Shown piece by piece: positions 10,450-22,402 of a stretch of 64,000 nt of DNA. The stretch spans positions 39,149,780-39,213,779 of the forward strand of contig OZ024902.1 in the NCBI GenBank assembly GCA_964017125.1, in the 5' to 3' direction. The translations under genes and the position numbers were made by a program. The notes beneath the pieces are model-generated. The model ran no database searches and was not told where the DNA came from. It saw only the letters and a program-made list of their open reading frames with translations. Origin of the DNA: Flabesymbios commensalis. Lineage: Eukaryota; Annelida; Polychaeta; Terebellida; Flabelligeridae. Position 1 is the first letter of the stretch. Each line of letters begins with the position of its first letter.

Positions 10450-11400
10450 AGCAACAAATTACGGGCGCTCGTTACGGCGATTGGCCTCGGAACGATCCAT
10501 CCGATGTAACGACGTGGTCAGAGGTTGACATAGATTTTATGTGACGAGACGGTGTACGTTCACGCGGCTGTTCGGGCCCGGGACGTGCGAGCGAATCCGG
10601 CTTAAATCCTCGCGCCACCACCCGGCCACTCGTGGACGGCACCAGAGGTCCAATGATCATTTTTGCCGGTAATCTGCCGTAACTACCGGCCGCCTATTAG
10701 AGAGCGGCGGAGGTCGCAATGACAGAGTGCCATCGTGTAAGCTTCTGCCTGCAGCAGATAACCCCGTCGACTACAACCGGCGGCTCGACGGCGGGCCGCC
10801 GGCGCAGACGGTGGACTGCCGTCGGGCCGCCCGTCGGCCAACGCCCGTTCTCGGGTGGAGACCCCGCTACAGGCGACCATGTGCGGGCAACGATAACCCG
10901 GCAGATAGCTTAATGGCCCGGCACTAATGGAGCCAAGACTTGCTCGCAACATTCCATAGATCTCCTGCCGCCGATCGCTCCCTGTCCCCCTGCGCTCAAA
11001 CTTTCTATCGTGCCGGACACGGACGCCCCGCTCGCGATTTATGGAAAACAATCGCCCGATTATCCGGCCTCCAAAGCTTTGTTCACTCGCTGCTGGATAT
11101 TCAGCATTCCACTTCAGAAGTTTGTTGCTGGCTGCTACCGGGGGCCGGACGGCCGCGGCCCGCGTTTGATTTGCTTAATGAAGACATTACCATGCTTTTT
11201 ATTGCGGCCTTTATACGGGGCAAATGCCAGAGGTTGCCCTCTGTGTTTCTACCAGATATGCCGGCGGTATCCACGCAAGCTGCGCGCCGCTCCGGACGGC
11301 CTTAATTCCCGGATCAACCTCCATCCGCAAGCAATCTTAAAACAGGCAGTCCCCGCTAACTGGTGACTGCTGACACCGGTCATCTCATTGCCAGCCATAT
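10450..11400. other. GC-rich, largely unique island
   Basis: Base composition changes sharply from the AT-rich flanks. Overlapping open frames of 60-122 codons run on both strands and none resembles a protein I know, so I take them as a by-product of high GC. The 3' half contains well-formed but non-coding-looking sequence such as TTGATTTGCTTAATGAAGAC. Possible identities are a regulatory island or CpG-rich promoter of a neighbouring gene. One HP-B-like hairpin lies inside it. Confidence 0.4.
10750..10858. repeat. GC-rich HP-B hairpin
   Basis: CGGCTCGACGGCGGGCCGCC faces GGTGGACTGCCGTCGGGCCG around GCGCAGAC, with about 15 of 20 positions paired. Weak HP-B-like ends (GCAGCAGATAACCCC and CAACGCCCGTTCTCG) flank it. 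Both arms are shifted to G+C relative to the usual family. Confidence 0.45.
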
Positions 11401-11835
11401 CCATGCAGCAGCTGGTTCGACGAGTCTCAACGACATGTTGCTTGTCAGGTGAACCATTTCAGTCTCGCACCATCCCTAATATAGGTGTCCACCTAAAATT
11501 GGGAGTCCCTAAGTATTGCTGACAGTTCCAAAGAGCTTGCATTTCAAGGATGGTATTACAATCCATGCTGCGTATCATACTTACTGAGAAGATCTACATT
11601 GCTACAAACATTTTATTTATAACTAGTTTTCTCAATGAGCATGATCAAATGCGATGTAGATCAAACTGAAACAATGAAAATCGGACGAAAATAAATTAGG
11701 CTAAAAAATCAATGCGTTTTTGTAAACCATTAGGCCTATAGGAGCTACTAATTTCAACACGTCAGCGTCATCAAATTTCGTTGTATGTCACCATAATATA
11801 AGCCAGGGACGAAGAAACACATAGTATCCAGGTTC
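11401..11835. other. Spacer without gene
   Basis: Holds a TAGGCCTA octamer at 11731. No gene or repeat is supported. Confidence 0.35.
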
Positions 11836-12075
11836 ACTAACCTTTAACCCTTTCACCATTGAAGCCCGTTTTTATGTGCTGAATGCTATGGCATTCAGCA
11901 CATAAAAACGGGCTTCAGTGGTGAAAGGGTTAAAGCGCTAAAATACTTTTTTCACTTTGAGATCATCATAAATGTCTTAGTCAGCTCTTTCTCATTGAAT
12001 ACCTATTTTATTGGTCTGCGGACATTATAAGTATTTTCACTCTTACAGTGCGGGGATCGACTTACATTTGCTTTT
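11836..12075. mobile_element. T-D element, interrupted at its left end
   Basis: After the inserted hairpin at 11844-11933, AGCGCTAAAATAC continues as in the T-D copy at 37246-37475. It runs through ATGTCTTAGTCAGCTC and GAATACCTATTTTATTGG to ACAGTGCGGGGATCGACTT. T-D elements have a TTAA border and a GTGCGGGGATCGAC hairpin arm; the partner arm is missing here. Confidence 0.65.
11844..11933. mobile_element. 90-bp hairpin transposon with TTAA on both sides
   Basis: TTAA, then CCCTTTCACCATTGAAGCCC and onward to the turn GCTATGGC, then the reverse complement back to GGGTTAA. The roughly 43-bp arms have almost no mismatches. The ends (CCCTTT next to TTAA) are those expected of piggyBac-superfamily elements. 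It carries no payload. It sits inside the T-D element exactly at a TTAA. Confidence 0.85.
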
Positions 12076-12360
12076 ATATCACCTCATTTGGTATTTATAG
12101 TCAGCGAGCCGACGGTGTTGATTGTATCAGCCCATGACATCTCTTTGTTACAACCTGCAAGCATCATCGGATATAGGCCAATACTACTTGAAGTGACTTC
12201 GCTGGCTGACATCGTTTTAAATAATAGTAATTAAAATCACCATAAGCGGAAATTAAAATGGCCGACAAAATTGTCATTGTTTATTAATATTTATGGTGTT
12301 TCTCTTTCAAAAGCTTTGCATTTTGCACCTAAGATTCCTTATTTTTTATTTTCTCAGAAT
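12076..12360. other. Spacer without gene
   Basis: Nothing recognised. Confidence 0.35.
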
Positions 12361-12558
12361 GTCAACCCCCAGAGCTCTAAACGATTTTATCTAAATTTTC
12401 TGTCACTTAAAGTTGTGTCTGGCTACGTGACACACAACTTCAAGTGATTTGTGAAAAGTCCTGACATATATCAGTGTTTCATGACTTAAGACTTATTTTA
12501 CTCATAAAAATAGTCATAGAGAAGCTCATAAAACACGACAGCGGTGCTCTAGGGTTTA
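12361..12558. mobile_element. Diverged hairpin element related to T-C/T-E
   Basis: The hairpin CACTTAAAGTTGTGTCTGG against CACAACTTCAAGTG lies at 12401-12450. Rough inverted ends (AACCCCCAGAGCTC and GGTGCTCTAGGGTTT) enclose about 200 bp. Confidence 0.55.
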
Positions 12559-13845
12559 AAGACAGTATAATACATTATAAGCAGATTTGCAAACACTTAA
12601 TCAAATTAGTTAAGTCGCTATAGCAGCTATGGATCCCGTAGCTGTACTTCCCCGCAAACAAAAGGTGTGTAGATAGTTCTATCACGCTGTGTGTTTTGTG
12701 ATAAAAGAAACGCAAACAAAAATCTTTACAACCAAGCACAAGAACGATTGAATAAAGTAAGTAGTCGATGAACTAAATAAATTATGTGATTTGGAAACGC
12801 CACAGCTCCTGCAGAAGATCGCTGATCTACATGATGATGACTGTGATGGTATTCTAATATCATAGTATCTGGTGTGTAAACCACTGGGAGATACAAGAAC
12901 GTCCCTGTCATACAATGATCTGCATATTACCAATGATCATGTACGATAGGATGGTCGACTTGTCACCATACAAATACGTGTAATACATTATGCAGTCGTG
13001 TCCCCTTTTAACGGGAGTTGGAACTACGTTTTGGCAAGTGTATTATCATATAAAACAAGTGATAATTTTACCACTTTATACTCCAAATAAAAAAATAATG
13101 TTTTTCTAAGTTTGACAGTTATGACAATATCTCTGCAATATTTATTTTTGGAACGAAAATAACTGCTCATATAGCAGATAAGTCATCTTATATTATGATA
13201 ACATTTTAGAGATTAAGCTGTTTTCATTTAAATAACAAAAGAGCTGTGTACAGAAAGTACACAAATATGTGGGTACAAAACGGGAGGGGAGTGACGGTAT
13301 GTCGTCAAGCATTGTGAACACAAGGAGATCAGGCCAAGCATTGATAACACCCATAGCCTGAGAAGACGTGTCTTTTGATTAAACATTTATTATTTAAAAA
13401 AATATATTTAGAACACATGAGCAATATTTTAAAATTATGATATGTAAGCCTTCTTTCTCGGACCACTGCCATCAATGTCACTGAGTACTGGAGCGTTAGC
13501 AGTATATTGATATCTTGAAAACAAGACACGTTAATTTTGATGACACAACTTATTAATAGTTGAATTTTAATAATTATCTATTTCTCCTTCCATTACTGGT
13601 AATAATGTGCGCATTGTTTTCCTGCAGTACATGGTGTAGCCGAATGGGTACATGTATATGTAATATTAACGTAAAACACTCACAACTTACATGTGATTTA
13701 ATGTCTTTGAAGAACGTAATCATTCGATTCTCATTTATGACTCCTATGTAGAATCTGTTCAGATATATTTCCGAAAATTCGTTCAATCGAACTAATTAAT
13801 TGTATCAAGTTTTGACGTGGAACAACAGCTACACGCACTGAATAT
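12559..13845. other. AT-rich stretch without recognised gene
   Basis: Several open frames of 60-85 codons on both strands show no domain. No named repeats found. Confidence 0.35.
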
Positions 13846-15056
13846 TCAAATATTTCTTCTTGGACAGAAATGTATGCAATTTACCATTGGCATCAAAATT
13901 ACTTTACATTGATCACATGCAGATCGTGACACTTTGCGACAAATATATCCACTGATATATACAAGAATATTTTGCTCTTCAATGGTAATATCCAATTGTG
14001 GCGTGAATGACTTTAGCATTGGATAAGCTAATTCTGTGACAGAATCGCTCAGATCAGGTGAATCAACAGTGACAGTAACCATAGTGACATGCTTTATATC
14101 AGCAAAATATTTCTGTTCAGGTACAAATGATAAAAATGACAAATGATCCGTTTAATTAGACAATTAAGTATAGTAATTATGTTTTCCTTTGTCCTTATCT
14201 TGGTTTTCTTCGCCCGTATCTACCCTTGCACACATCGTCAACTGCCAGCAAATACGAGACGATGAACTAATGGGGTAACTCTGGACCAGAATTACAAACG
14301 TTGGACCAGTGTCACACTATAATTGGGTCAACGTCTCGTGTTAGCTGGGCGTCACCTGTTGTTTGTAAACAATAAATGTGCATACTTGTTTATAGGGGCG
14401 CACCAACCCCTGAAGTACCAAAGGGAAGAAGACAATTAAAAAGTATTGATAACTAACCACCAAATTATTTGATAAAAAATACAAGTAAACCTCCGTCAAT
14501 ACTTATTTTTCTGATTTTTATGATGTAAAGTATGTATTGTTTTTAATAGGATCAATGTCATAATTACTCTTCGAAATCTGGTGAAATCATACTTGATTGA
14601 TGGTAAAAGCCTCAGTTCCAACCCCCAATACCGGGGGACAGCACTGAGACCGATTTTACTTTTTAGGGAGAGTCGACCATCTTATTGTACATGATCATTG
14701 ATATTACCCTCTTCAATTTCGTGAGGACAACATCTATAGACAATAGACAATAGTTTTATTTTATAGCTGCTAAGAGAGCATGTTGAAGATGCGTTTATCG
14801 TGTCATAATAATACAATGTAAAAACATTTTTTTTTATATCGTTACACTCACTTTACATATTGTTTTTTTTTTCAATAAACTTGCATAATTTGTACAATTG
14901 ATTTATATTACTTACATTTATTAACGTTTCAAATTTTACTGATGAAGGTGAGTATCTGTGACGTTTTTTTGATAAATTTATTTCGTGTAGCACAAGAACG
15001 AATACATAATGTGCCAGGCTGGATGATGTCTGGGTAGAATCTGGAGTTTTGCTCAC
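13846..15056 (-). pseudogene. Remains of a P/THAP9-like transposase
   Basis: Two minus-strand open pieces in transposase order. The upstream piece (15056-14853) reads KKRHRYSPSSVKFETL and then YKLCKFI, like the segment RYSPEVKxFALxLHxxSPxAY that opens the P-element/THAP9 transposase core. The downstream piece (14142-13846) reads NILVYISGYICRKV followed by a C..C pair, like the YIAGYxxRKL...C..C motif near the C-terminus of the same family. The 700 bp between them has no coding signal and contains an HP-B hairpin at 14244. The catalytic acidic residues cannot be seen, and the element is surely dead. The assignment is by motif recall only. Confidence 0.5.
14244..14349. repeat. HP-B hairpin element
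   Basis: CCAGCAAATACGAGAC start and GTCTCGTGTTAGCTGGG end are well preserved, but the inner arms are diverged. It is inserted between the two transposase remnants. Confidence 0.7.
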
Positions 15057-15084
15057 AACATATGCATTTTCGAAGGCAAAATAC

Positions 15085-16577
15085 TTCAGGAATGTATTAG
15101 GAGTTCATTGATGGAAATTTTGTTGTGAAAAATATAGCAGATTGAAGTACCTCTGCATAAAGTCACTGAATGGATCAATAATAAACTTTGCAAGCTATTA
15201 AGTGGTATTATTCGAATTATCAGATTGGATGGTACACGAGACAGATTTCGTGTTATTTGGGGTGAGAAGTCATTTAAAGAACCTTAGAATCTGTGATGGC
15301 GATTTCTTATCAACACGCAAATTTGGCCTGCAATCAAGGATAAAAATGACCAAGAAGACGGAAAAAAACTGGTTGATCAGTTCAAGATATTTGAAATATT
15401 TTTTACATTTTAAGCAATGGCAAAGAAAATATCAGCTGCACCAGTTTTGAAGAAACTGATATAGGCGACAAAACTAGAGATCTGATATATCTGACTAAAG
15501 ATGTAAATAACGCTATCAAAGCTGACAGGCGACTGCTGAATGCCCAGTAGGGAGGTGGATTTATCTAACGAGTTGAAGCATGCATAAACCGCCATGTGTT
15601 CCACTGTCGTTGTTTAAAACTTATGGCAGCCTGAATTCAAACACTCAATAATGTCCTCTTGCAAAGCAAAGAAATAGAGAAAAATCAATTTTTCAAATTT
15701 ATTCATTATTTATTGCATGATCAATGTTTGGTCATTTTTGTGGTGGTGCAGTTAGAGTGGACGTTATTTTTGCCATCAGTTCTAGATATATATATCAAAG
15801 CTCAAATATGGCAGAAACGGGGATCCAACAACAAAAAGGCCATCCACATGGCTATTAGTAATGGTACTGTACCTCTGCCTAAATGTGGCCTCAGTAAAAC
15901 TGTTCATTACATTTGATCCAACGCAACAATTGCATGGGATGAGTTTCATATGTGCCAGATGGATATGCAATAATACGTTAGTAGTCAGTGATGGTTTTGG
16001 TACAGCCGAACATGTATCATCCACACTAAGGAGACACATGGCAAGACAAGTTGTTATCTGTGATCACGAGGAAGTGGACAGAGCAAGCGAGAGAGGACTG
16101 GATAACATTGTAGTGTTCAGCATGCTGCTTGTGCTGATACATGTTTCTTTGGAGAAAGTGAAACTATATGTGAGAAGGCCTGTAGTTGGAGGACCAGTTA
16201 GTGATAGACCGTATTACCCTGTCAACAATATGGTAAAGACCTTGTCGAAAATTGTCACAACATACATCATAGGATTTCACACACCGACTGGTTCAGACAC
16301 TACTTCTTCATTTCTTGGTTTTGGAAAGAAAACTTGCTTGAACGTTATCTTGACAAATCCGAATCAATCTCTTTCGTGGAGTCGGGTGCGTTGGCTCACT
16401 TGGAGACATTGCAGAAGAAAAAAAATTGCCATTGTCTTCAGTTGTTCTTTTAATCGGGCTAACAATCAAGCAAAATCGTGGCTTGGTGCGTGTCAACATG
16501 CTTTTGTTGTGAACTTTGGGTTGCCTGAGATGTCTGACGGGTGCACTGGCATGTTACTGATAAGGGACTTGATTTAG
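15085..16577 (+). pseudogene. Decayed transposon-type ORF with a TG.DTTS motif
   Basis: The longest ordinary open frame in the window, 238 codons (15861-16577), is the end of a longer broken ORF. Around 16270-16340 it reads GFHTPTGSDTTSSFLGFGKK, matching the HxLTGCDTTSxxFGKGKK motif common in uncharacterised transposon-associated proteins of invertebrates and fish. Upstream, about 15148-15280 gives VPLHKVTEWINNKLCKLLSG, then a IIRIIRLDGTRDRF stretch, also typical of these proteins. At least several frame breaks separate the pieces. I do not know the superfamily. It begins just beyond the P-like remnant on the opposite strand. Confidence 0.5.
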
Positions 16578-16879
16578 TTTCATGTTTGGTCTACTCTGCC
16601 TGCCTTATTTAGTGCATACATTAGCAATAAGCCACATAGGATGTTGCATGGAATGTTGCAATGTTGCTATGTTGCAATGTACAATTTGATAACATAAAAG
16701 GATATATTATGTATTTGTGAAGACTTATAGGTCATAACACTAAGTTGATTTTTTGTTTCGTGATAATTTGTTTGTCATGTGTACATTAACAAAATGGTTT
16801 GAAATGGTCTCTCACAATAAAGTTGAGAAAAGGTAAATATAGTTTTCAATAAAGTAGAGAAGTGTATTTACCCCTGCTA
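16578..16879. other. Spacer with ATGTTGC repeats
   Basis: Short repeats of ATGTTGC/ATGGAATG lie near 16640-16680. AATAAAG words at 16817 and 16850 are not tied to any gene. Confidence 0.4.
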
Positions 16880-17286
16880 TATTCAGCTGTCAATCCCGTG
16901 TACATGTGTACATGTGGGGCGGGTCACGCCTCCATCATTTCTTGTCTTTTGATAGGGAAAGTGCCGGGGTATCAATCGAAGAGAAGTTGATGCCAATAAT
17001 CTCAGTATTTTTATCGCCAGACCGTGACGTGGGTGGTATTACCAGACAACTGTGCGAGAAGCATGTTATTATTAAACCTGAGTCCCCACATCTATCTCTG
17101 TCAGGAGGTTTTTGATGACGGAGAAGAAGAAATCTGGAATGTTTATTATCTCGCCGAGATCTCCCTCCTTTCTCATCAGGCAGTGGACGTGAGATGTCAG
17201 TCACGCGAAGACCCCTGAGCCAAACATTACATGTCTGAATGGCGCTCCATAAGAGCCCGGGTCCCCCCGAGCACGTCCTTCACAGG
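16880..17286. other. Unique island of moderate GC
   Basis: No repeat words. Frames on both strands are short and motif-free. It begins near a TGTACATGTGTACATGTG palindromic stretch. Possibly regulatory. Confidence 0.3.
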
Positions 17287-17376
17287 GCGGATTCCGGCGC
17301 GCAAAGGCGAACGGCGGTAACTGCTCACTTGAAAAGTGAGCAGTTTGCGCCGTTCGCCTTCGCGCGGCGGAATCGC
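17287..17376. repeat. GC-rich HP-A palindrome
   Basis: GCAAAGGCGAACGGCGGTAA and onward pairs with TTTGCGCCGTTCGCCTTCGC. The ends GCGGATTCCGGCGCGC and GCGCGGCGGAATCGC also pair, so the palindrome extends further than in other HP-A copies. AACAGCAG of the usual arm is AACGGCGG here, with matching change in the other arm. Confidence 0.8.
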
Positions 17377-18465
17377 TCCGTCGGAAGACGGCGTTCAAAT
17401 TTATCTGGTCGTTCTCAATTCAGACATGATCAAATCAAAGTCCGCGCACGTGAGAGCATCAAGTCTTCTCAGAAATCCACTTGTAAATATCTCGCAAGAC
17501 AGATAGGCCAAATCATTACTCCTGGACGCTTCACATCACTCCATGCGAAGGCGGTTCAATATCAAATATCGGGAAAAACTTTGAAAAATGACTCGCGCTG
17601 CCAGACGTAGTTTTTTCTTTCAGCCTGTGTCTTTGAAATAAAAATGTTTTATCAAGGGAGGGCTGAACCTAAAGCGGAGATTCGGTAAATTATCGTTTTA
17701 TTTTGAGCGACATTATCTACCTGTAAAAAAGTGACATTATCTATCGGTGAAAAACACATGGAAACCAATCGGTAGAAATCAAGTAAGGTCTAGGTTATAA
17801 AAAATCAAATCAGACTTGATTTTTATGGCGGAATCTTATGCAGTTGCAGCATGATAATCTATTCAGCCGTACAGGTAGAACCTACATAATTCTTTATATG
17901 TGTTTTTTATTGTTGACATTAAACATGATAAATATGGTAGTGCATTAGGTGTTCATGGATGGATAACTTGAATTTGCATTTGTATCAGGGCCAGCACTAT
18001 GTGGTTGGCTCGGTCTGTCGGTGGTGATAGATTTATCTGAAATAATTTATCATTTCATGAATGCCACTTTTATCTTTCTTTGTATAGGCCTAACATAAAA
18101 TATTTTTTTCTTCCGATATTTTCTAATAATTTACTTCACTGACATGGCTATCAACTAGGTATATTTACCAATATTAATGTACATGGATGATTCCAATATC
18201 ATGTTTTTTTTCAATTATTAACGGTCTAGCTAACACCTGGCAGATTTGCTACTGCAAAAACTATTTTCAAGCAACTATCTTTTTTCTGTATTTTTAGCAG
18301 TGCCGTTGCATCATTCTGACAAAGTGTTTGTTTTTCCAGTAGATACGGACACGGTGGTGTTGGATGCGTTTTGATCCCGTGTACAGTTTCTCCTTGGCAC
18401 ACCTATACCTCCCATAATCCGGAGAACTGAGCGCCTCAGTGCTGGGCCAATGTATCATGTGTCGC
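17377..18465. other. Spacer without gene
   Basis: AT-rich, with one TAGGCCTA at about 18085. No feature supported. Confidence 0.35.
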
Positions 18466-18572
18466 CCAGCTAACACAAAACATTTGTATAACATTTGTAC
18501 AACGTCTGCCCAACGTCGAAGACGTTGGGCCGACATTTTACGACTGTTATGCAAATGTTTTGTGGTTGCTGG
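18466..18572. repeat. HP-B hairpin, ACATTTGT subfamily
   Basis: CCCAGCTAACACAAAACATT start, perfect centre CCCAACGTCGAAGACGTTGG, end AATGTTTTGTGGTTGCTGGG. The middle of the right arm has drifted. Confidence 0.85.
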
Positions 18573-18604
18573 GTGGCTCCACACTGCTCCTGCGTCGCCC
18601 TGCA

Positions 18605-18660
18605 AGACAACTGCTCACTTTTCAATTAAGCCGTAACTGCTCACTTTTCAAGTTCGCATT
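18605..18660. repeat. HP-A remnant
   Basis: Two direct AACTGCTCACTTTTCAA words in place of inverted arms, probably a rearranged copy. Confidence 0.45.
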
Positions 18661-19545
18661 TACAGTTTGTTGTTTTTGGTGCCAAAGAATAACTTTTCAG
18701 ACTTCTTTGTTATCTCAAGTCTCATTTACAGCCATCCGTGGGTTTCACAGTGTGGTCTGAGAAGATTGAAATCTGAGAGAAAATATACCTGATATCATCA
18801 CTGGCATTCACACTTCTGAAAACAACTAGAGCAGCGATAAAAAATCATCAGCTATCAAGGTAGTATCGGATAGTTGTCTAAGAAAATCACGTACCGCTCT
18901 GTTGTTTTCCACAGACATGATACCATTATTCTATTATACATTTGTAGATAAGATTAGTCTACTTTCCGGTCAAAAAAGAAATGATGGTATATGTTTACGA
19001 CCACAACAGAGAGAGCATCTGAGATAGCCCTATATTTTCGTATCCCTCTTATCTGTGAAAACACAACACACCCCTTTTGTATAATAAAGAGCACAACCAA
19101 TTGCACATAATTTATTAAACTAACTTCGAATCATGTTCAGAGTGAGACTCACAACCAAAATTTGAAATAATTACAATACAATGTAATAATACAAGGACGT
19201 GAATGCATGTATAAATGAGACACAAGGAATGTAGTGCAATGCAATATATTGTAGCCTAATGCAATGTGATGCAATGCAATGCAATGCAAGGCAATGGTCC
19301 ACCGGTGACGTGGGGCTTCAGTATGCATCAGCTACATTATTGATGCGCGCCAGTATTAATACATGTTACTTGATGTTACATGATGTTACATGATTATCAT
19401 ACGGAATTTCTCACTATGAATTAGGCGTTTTCAACTGAAAGCCACAATATTGAGAATACGTAACTCCCACCTGGTGAACGATAACCTAACTAGATAATGT
19501 TTTTACGTTTTTGTTAGCTTTGCAGTTCCATCAACCTACTATTAT
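18661..19545. other. Spacer with GCAAT microsatellite
   Basis: GCAAT repeats at about 19236-19297 (for example ATGCAATGCAATGCAATGC). Otherwise nothing recognised. Confidence 0.45.
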
Positions 19546-19644
19546 CCCAGCAAACACAAAACATTTGTATAACATTTGTACAACGTCTCCAACGTTGGTC
19601 CAGCATTGTAAAATCGCTATACAAATGTTTTGTGTTTAGTAGGA
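19546..19644. repeat. HP-B hairpin, ACATTTGT subfamily
   Basis: CCCAGCAAACACAAAACATT start and AATGTTTTGTGTTTAGTAGG end. The centre is shortened to GTCTCCAACGTTGGTCC. Confidence 0.8.
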
Positions 19645-19679
19645 TAGATTTAATTGAAAATCTAAAAATAACATACTGT

Positions 19680-19722
19680 GATGCAAAGGCAAATAGCAGT
19701 AACTGCTTACTTTTCAAGCGAT
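19680..19722. repeat. HP-A half element
   Basis: GCAAAGGCAAATAGCAGTAA and CTGCTTACTTTTCAAG only. The second arm is absent. Confidence 0.6.
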
Positions 19723-19811
19723 AAAATTACTACATTTCCACTTGCAATAGAAGTTTAGATCTACCTGTTCTTATTGTACAGCGAGGCATCATCGCGACCG
19801 TGCTATACGTA

Positions 19812-19922
19812 CCCAGCAGACACACGACGTTGAATCGACGACGATGTTGGTTTAACGTTGGTCCAACGGCGTAGACGGTGGACCAACGGTAAACAACATT
19901 GATACAACGGTGTGTTTGCTGC
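19812..19922. repeat. HP-B hairpin element
   Basis: CCCAGCAGACACACGACGTT start, centre GGCGTAGACGGTGG, end ACGGTGTGTTTGCTG. CGTA lies on both sides and may be a short target duplication. Confidence 0.8.
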
Positions 19923-19952
19923 GTAGGTCCTAATCTCGTTTTTATCGGGAAT

Positions 19953-20030
19953 CCAGCAAACATAATACGTTGTCCCAATACTGGGTTATTGCTGGGCTAC
20001 ATTAGTTCGACGTGTCTTGCTTGCTGGGAT
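19953..20030. repeat. HP-B hairpin, short and degraded
   Basis: CCAGCAAACATAATACG to CGTGTCTTGCTTGCTGGG, with little left of the central arms. Confidence 0.5.
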
Positions 20031-20106
20031 GCTGTTTAACATTGCGCAATATTGAACATAGAAAGTCTCCCCCATGCTTGATATCAAAGATATTGAGCTA
20101 GTTGGT

Positions 20107-22402
20107 TACGATACCTAAACTGTGTAGAATAAGCGAGGATGTATATTATATAATACAAAGATACATTATTTCGATCGAAATATTAAAATTACCCCGTAAC
20201 TGTTTCAATCATACAGTGCGTTCAATAGGTTTTGAGACTTGATAATACCTCTCTTTTTATTTGTTGGTCTATCACTGAGCATATCAATATTTGTTAAAAT
20301 CAAACCAATTACCTCATCAATATGACCCCTTGCATTTAGATCATAATCATGATATACTGAAGTGACATTATTGTAGTATTAAAAAGGCCTACAGTGATAC
20401 CTAATAAATTTCATTTAAAAAAATAAAACATTTTTTATAGATTGTCAAATAATCTTGATTTGATAGTGGAAGTAATTATCATGCACACATTTCACAGTGT
20501 TTAATCTTTAGAAGTTATCTTTTGGTGACGATTATAATAATGTTGGTTTACAAGGTTTACATAGAAATAAAATATAAAAAGTACATTGTTAACAGGAATA
20601 CGCATTACTTAAATATACGATATAAATAGGAATTACTATTATAGTGACATTTAAATGATGATAGGGCTTACAAATAAATTGACTCAATGCCTTAGCGTTG
20701 CTGTGCAGTTGTTCTAATAGATGTATGTTATATATTTATGTAGGGTGGATTAAATGTCATTTACATAAGTTGAATTAGAACCAGACCAACAGGTAGACAC
20801 ATAGACCACACCAGCCTTGACGTTCAGGAAATTGTTGATCAGGGCAATCACGCAGGAGAAGTGGACGCGGGGTGTGACCTGTGTCCTGTCTTAGCAAACA
20901 CGAGACGGTTGGCCCAATGTTGGTTTACTGTTGGGCCAGCGTCGTAGACGCTGGCACAACAGTAAACCAACACCGTGCCAACCGCCTCCTGCGTCCTGTG
21001 TGTCCTGGTGGAGTGTGTGATCCAATCAGTCTGATCCAGACCTGATAGGACTCCCACCTCTGGATAGGTGTCATTACATCTTACTCCCCGGTGGTCAGCT
21101 AGAGGTGACGTTAACACAAATCTACTGTAGCGGCACATCCAGCAACACTTTTTTCTTGCGTGTGAAGGGCAAGCCACCGCGTAACTTCCCATAATGTAAT
21201 TCAACTGCACACCATCTTGAAGGATTGGATTCTCGACCCTAAGTTATTCAAGATCAATGTTTTGTTATTCGCAATTTTAAAACCCTTGTCGGCTCTTCCT
21301 TTACCGATTCCCCCTGATAAAACTACCACCAGAAACCGACTTCTTTTTTTAAGGAGGACCCCTGAGGTAGCCCTTGGTTATAGCTATGCGCATGCGCACA
21401 TCTCACAAATTAAAAATGCAAGAGAACATTGCGTCCATGTCACTGACCATTCTGGTTGGCGATTTTCAACCACGCATGTATAATGAAATATCTCATTGCA
21501 ATTAATGCATGTACACATGTGGATTTCGCATAAAATGCGAATTTGGTAAAGGAAGGTTGTTTTCGCATAAATGCGAAATTGGTGATGGAAGAATTAACCT
21601 CAAAAATTAATGTTGAATCTATCGCGGCTGAGAAACCCTGGACTGACACATTATGCGTTTATGATTAGAATAGTTAAATGGTGAACTCTCAGAAGTTTGT
21701 GATTGTATCCGATACAAACTGTCCAACTTTTTTTACGCACATCTCCTTGTCACATGGTGACAAAGAAGTCTAGCTTGCGTCCCAGTCGGGCATACGTTTC
21801 TACGACATACCCAGTAATAGGGCCAGAAAGATGCTGTGAATATTTGTAGTTCAGTAGAAGTGTAAATTTGAAAAACAACAGAATAGGCCTACCCCTATAT
21901 GGCTACACCTGTCCTATTTGCATCAGATAATATATATAGGACCAGACTGTAGATTGATACTGTTAATATTGTAATCTAGAAGCACAAATCTGAATCTTTG
22001 GTTTCGTTCACTACTACAAGTAACCAATGTTTGACTAGATAGGATATGATATGGACGTTGTAAAGCAACACCATGTAGTGTGTACAATCAAATAGTATAG
22101 TATCAACGAATATGTATGGGGTGTATTGAATGGTACTAGAATGGTAATAGAAAGATTCTAGCACCAAATATAAAGCTATAAATAGAGCCAAAAAAACCTA
22201 AGGAAGGTCTAAACCTTGTGCTAATAAATATAACCAAGGTTTGACTTGATGGGATGGTATTATATAGCCTCGACAATAACCTCATCTAGGACGTAGAGTA
22301 AATTTTTTGTATCAATATTTTTGCAGGTTTTTTCAAACTGGGAGTGTAGCACATGGCATAAACTGACAACTACTGAGTTATAGAGGTCATCATCATCATC
22401 AT
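20107..22402. repeat. 2.3-kb direct duplication, copy 1
   Basis: Nearly identical to 26425-28720: starts TACGATACCTAAACTG, ends with an ATC run. Both copies are 2296 bp by my boundaries, with small compensating indels. No protein domain is visible. A minus-strand frame at 21210-20848 runs through the internal HP-B hairpin and has no recognised motif. No transposon ends or long terminal repeat features are seen. Confidence 0.9.
20887..20995. repeat. HP-B hairpin inside duplication copy 1
   Basis: GCAAACACGAGACGGTTGG start. The arms TTGGTTTACTGTTGGGCC and complement surround GCGTCGTAGACGC. It predates the duplication, since copy 2 has it at the same place. Confidence 0.85.

Noticed and set aside
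10683-11366. Overlapping frames of 64-122 codons on both strands
   Set aside because: High GC lowers stop frequency; no protein motif and no splice-site logic.
20848-21210. 120-codon frame in the duplication, partly kept in copy 2
   Set aside because: It runs through an HP-B hairpin, differs in length between copies and has no known motif.
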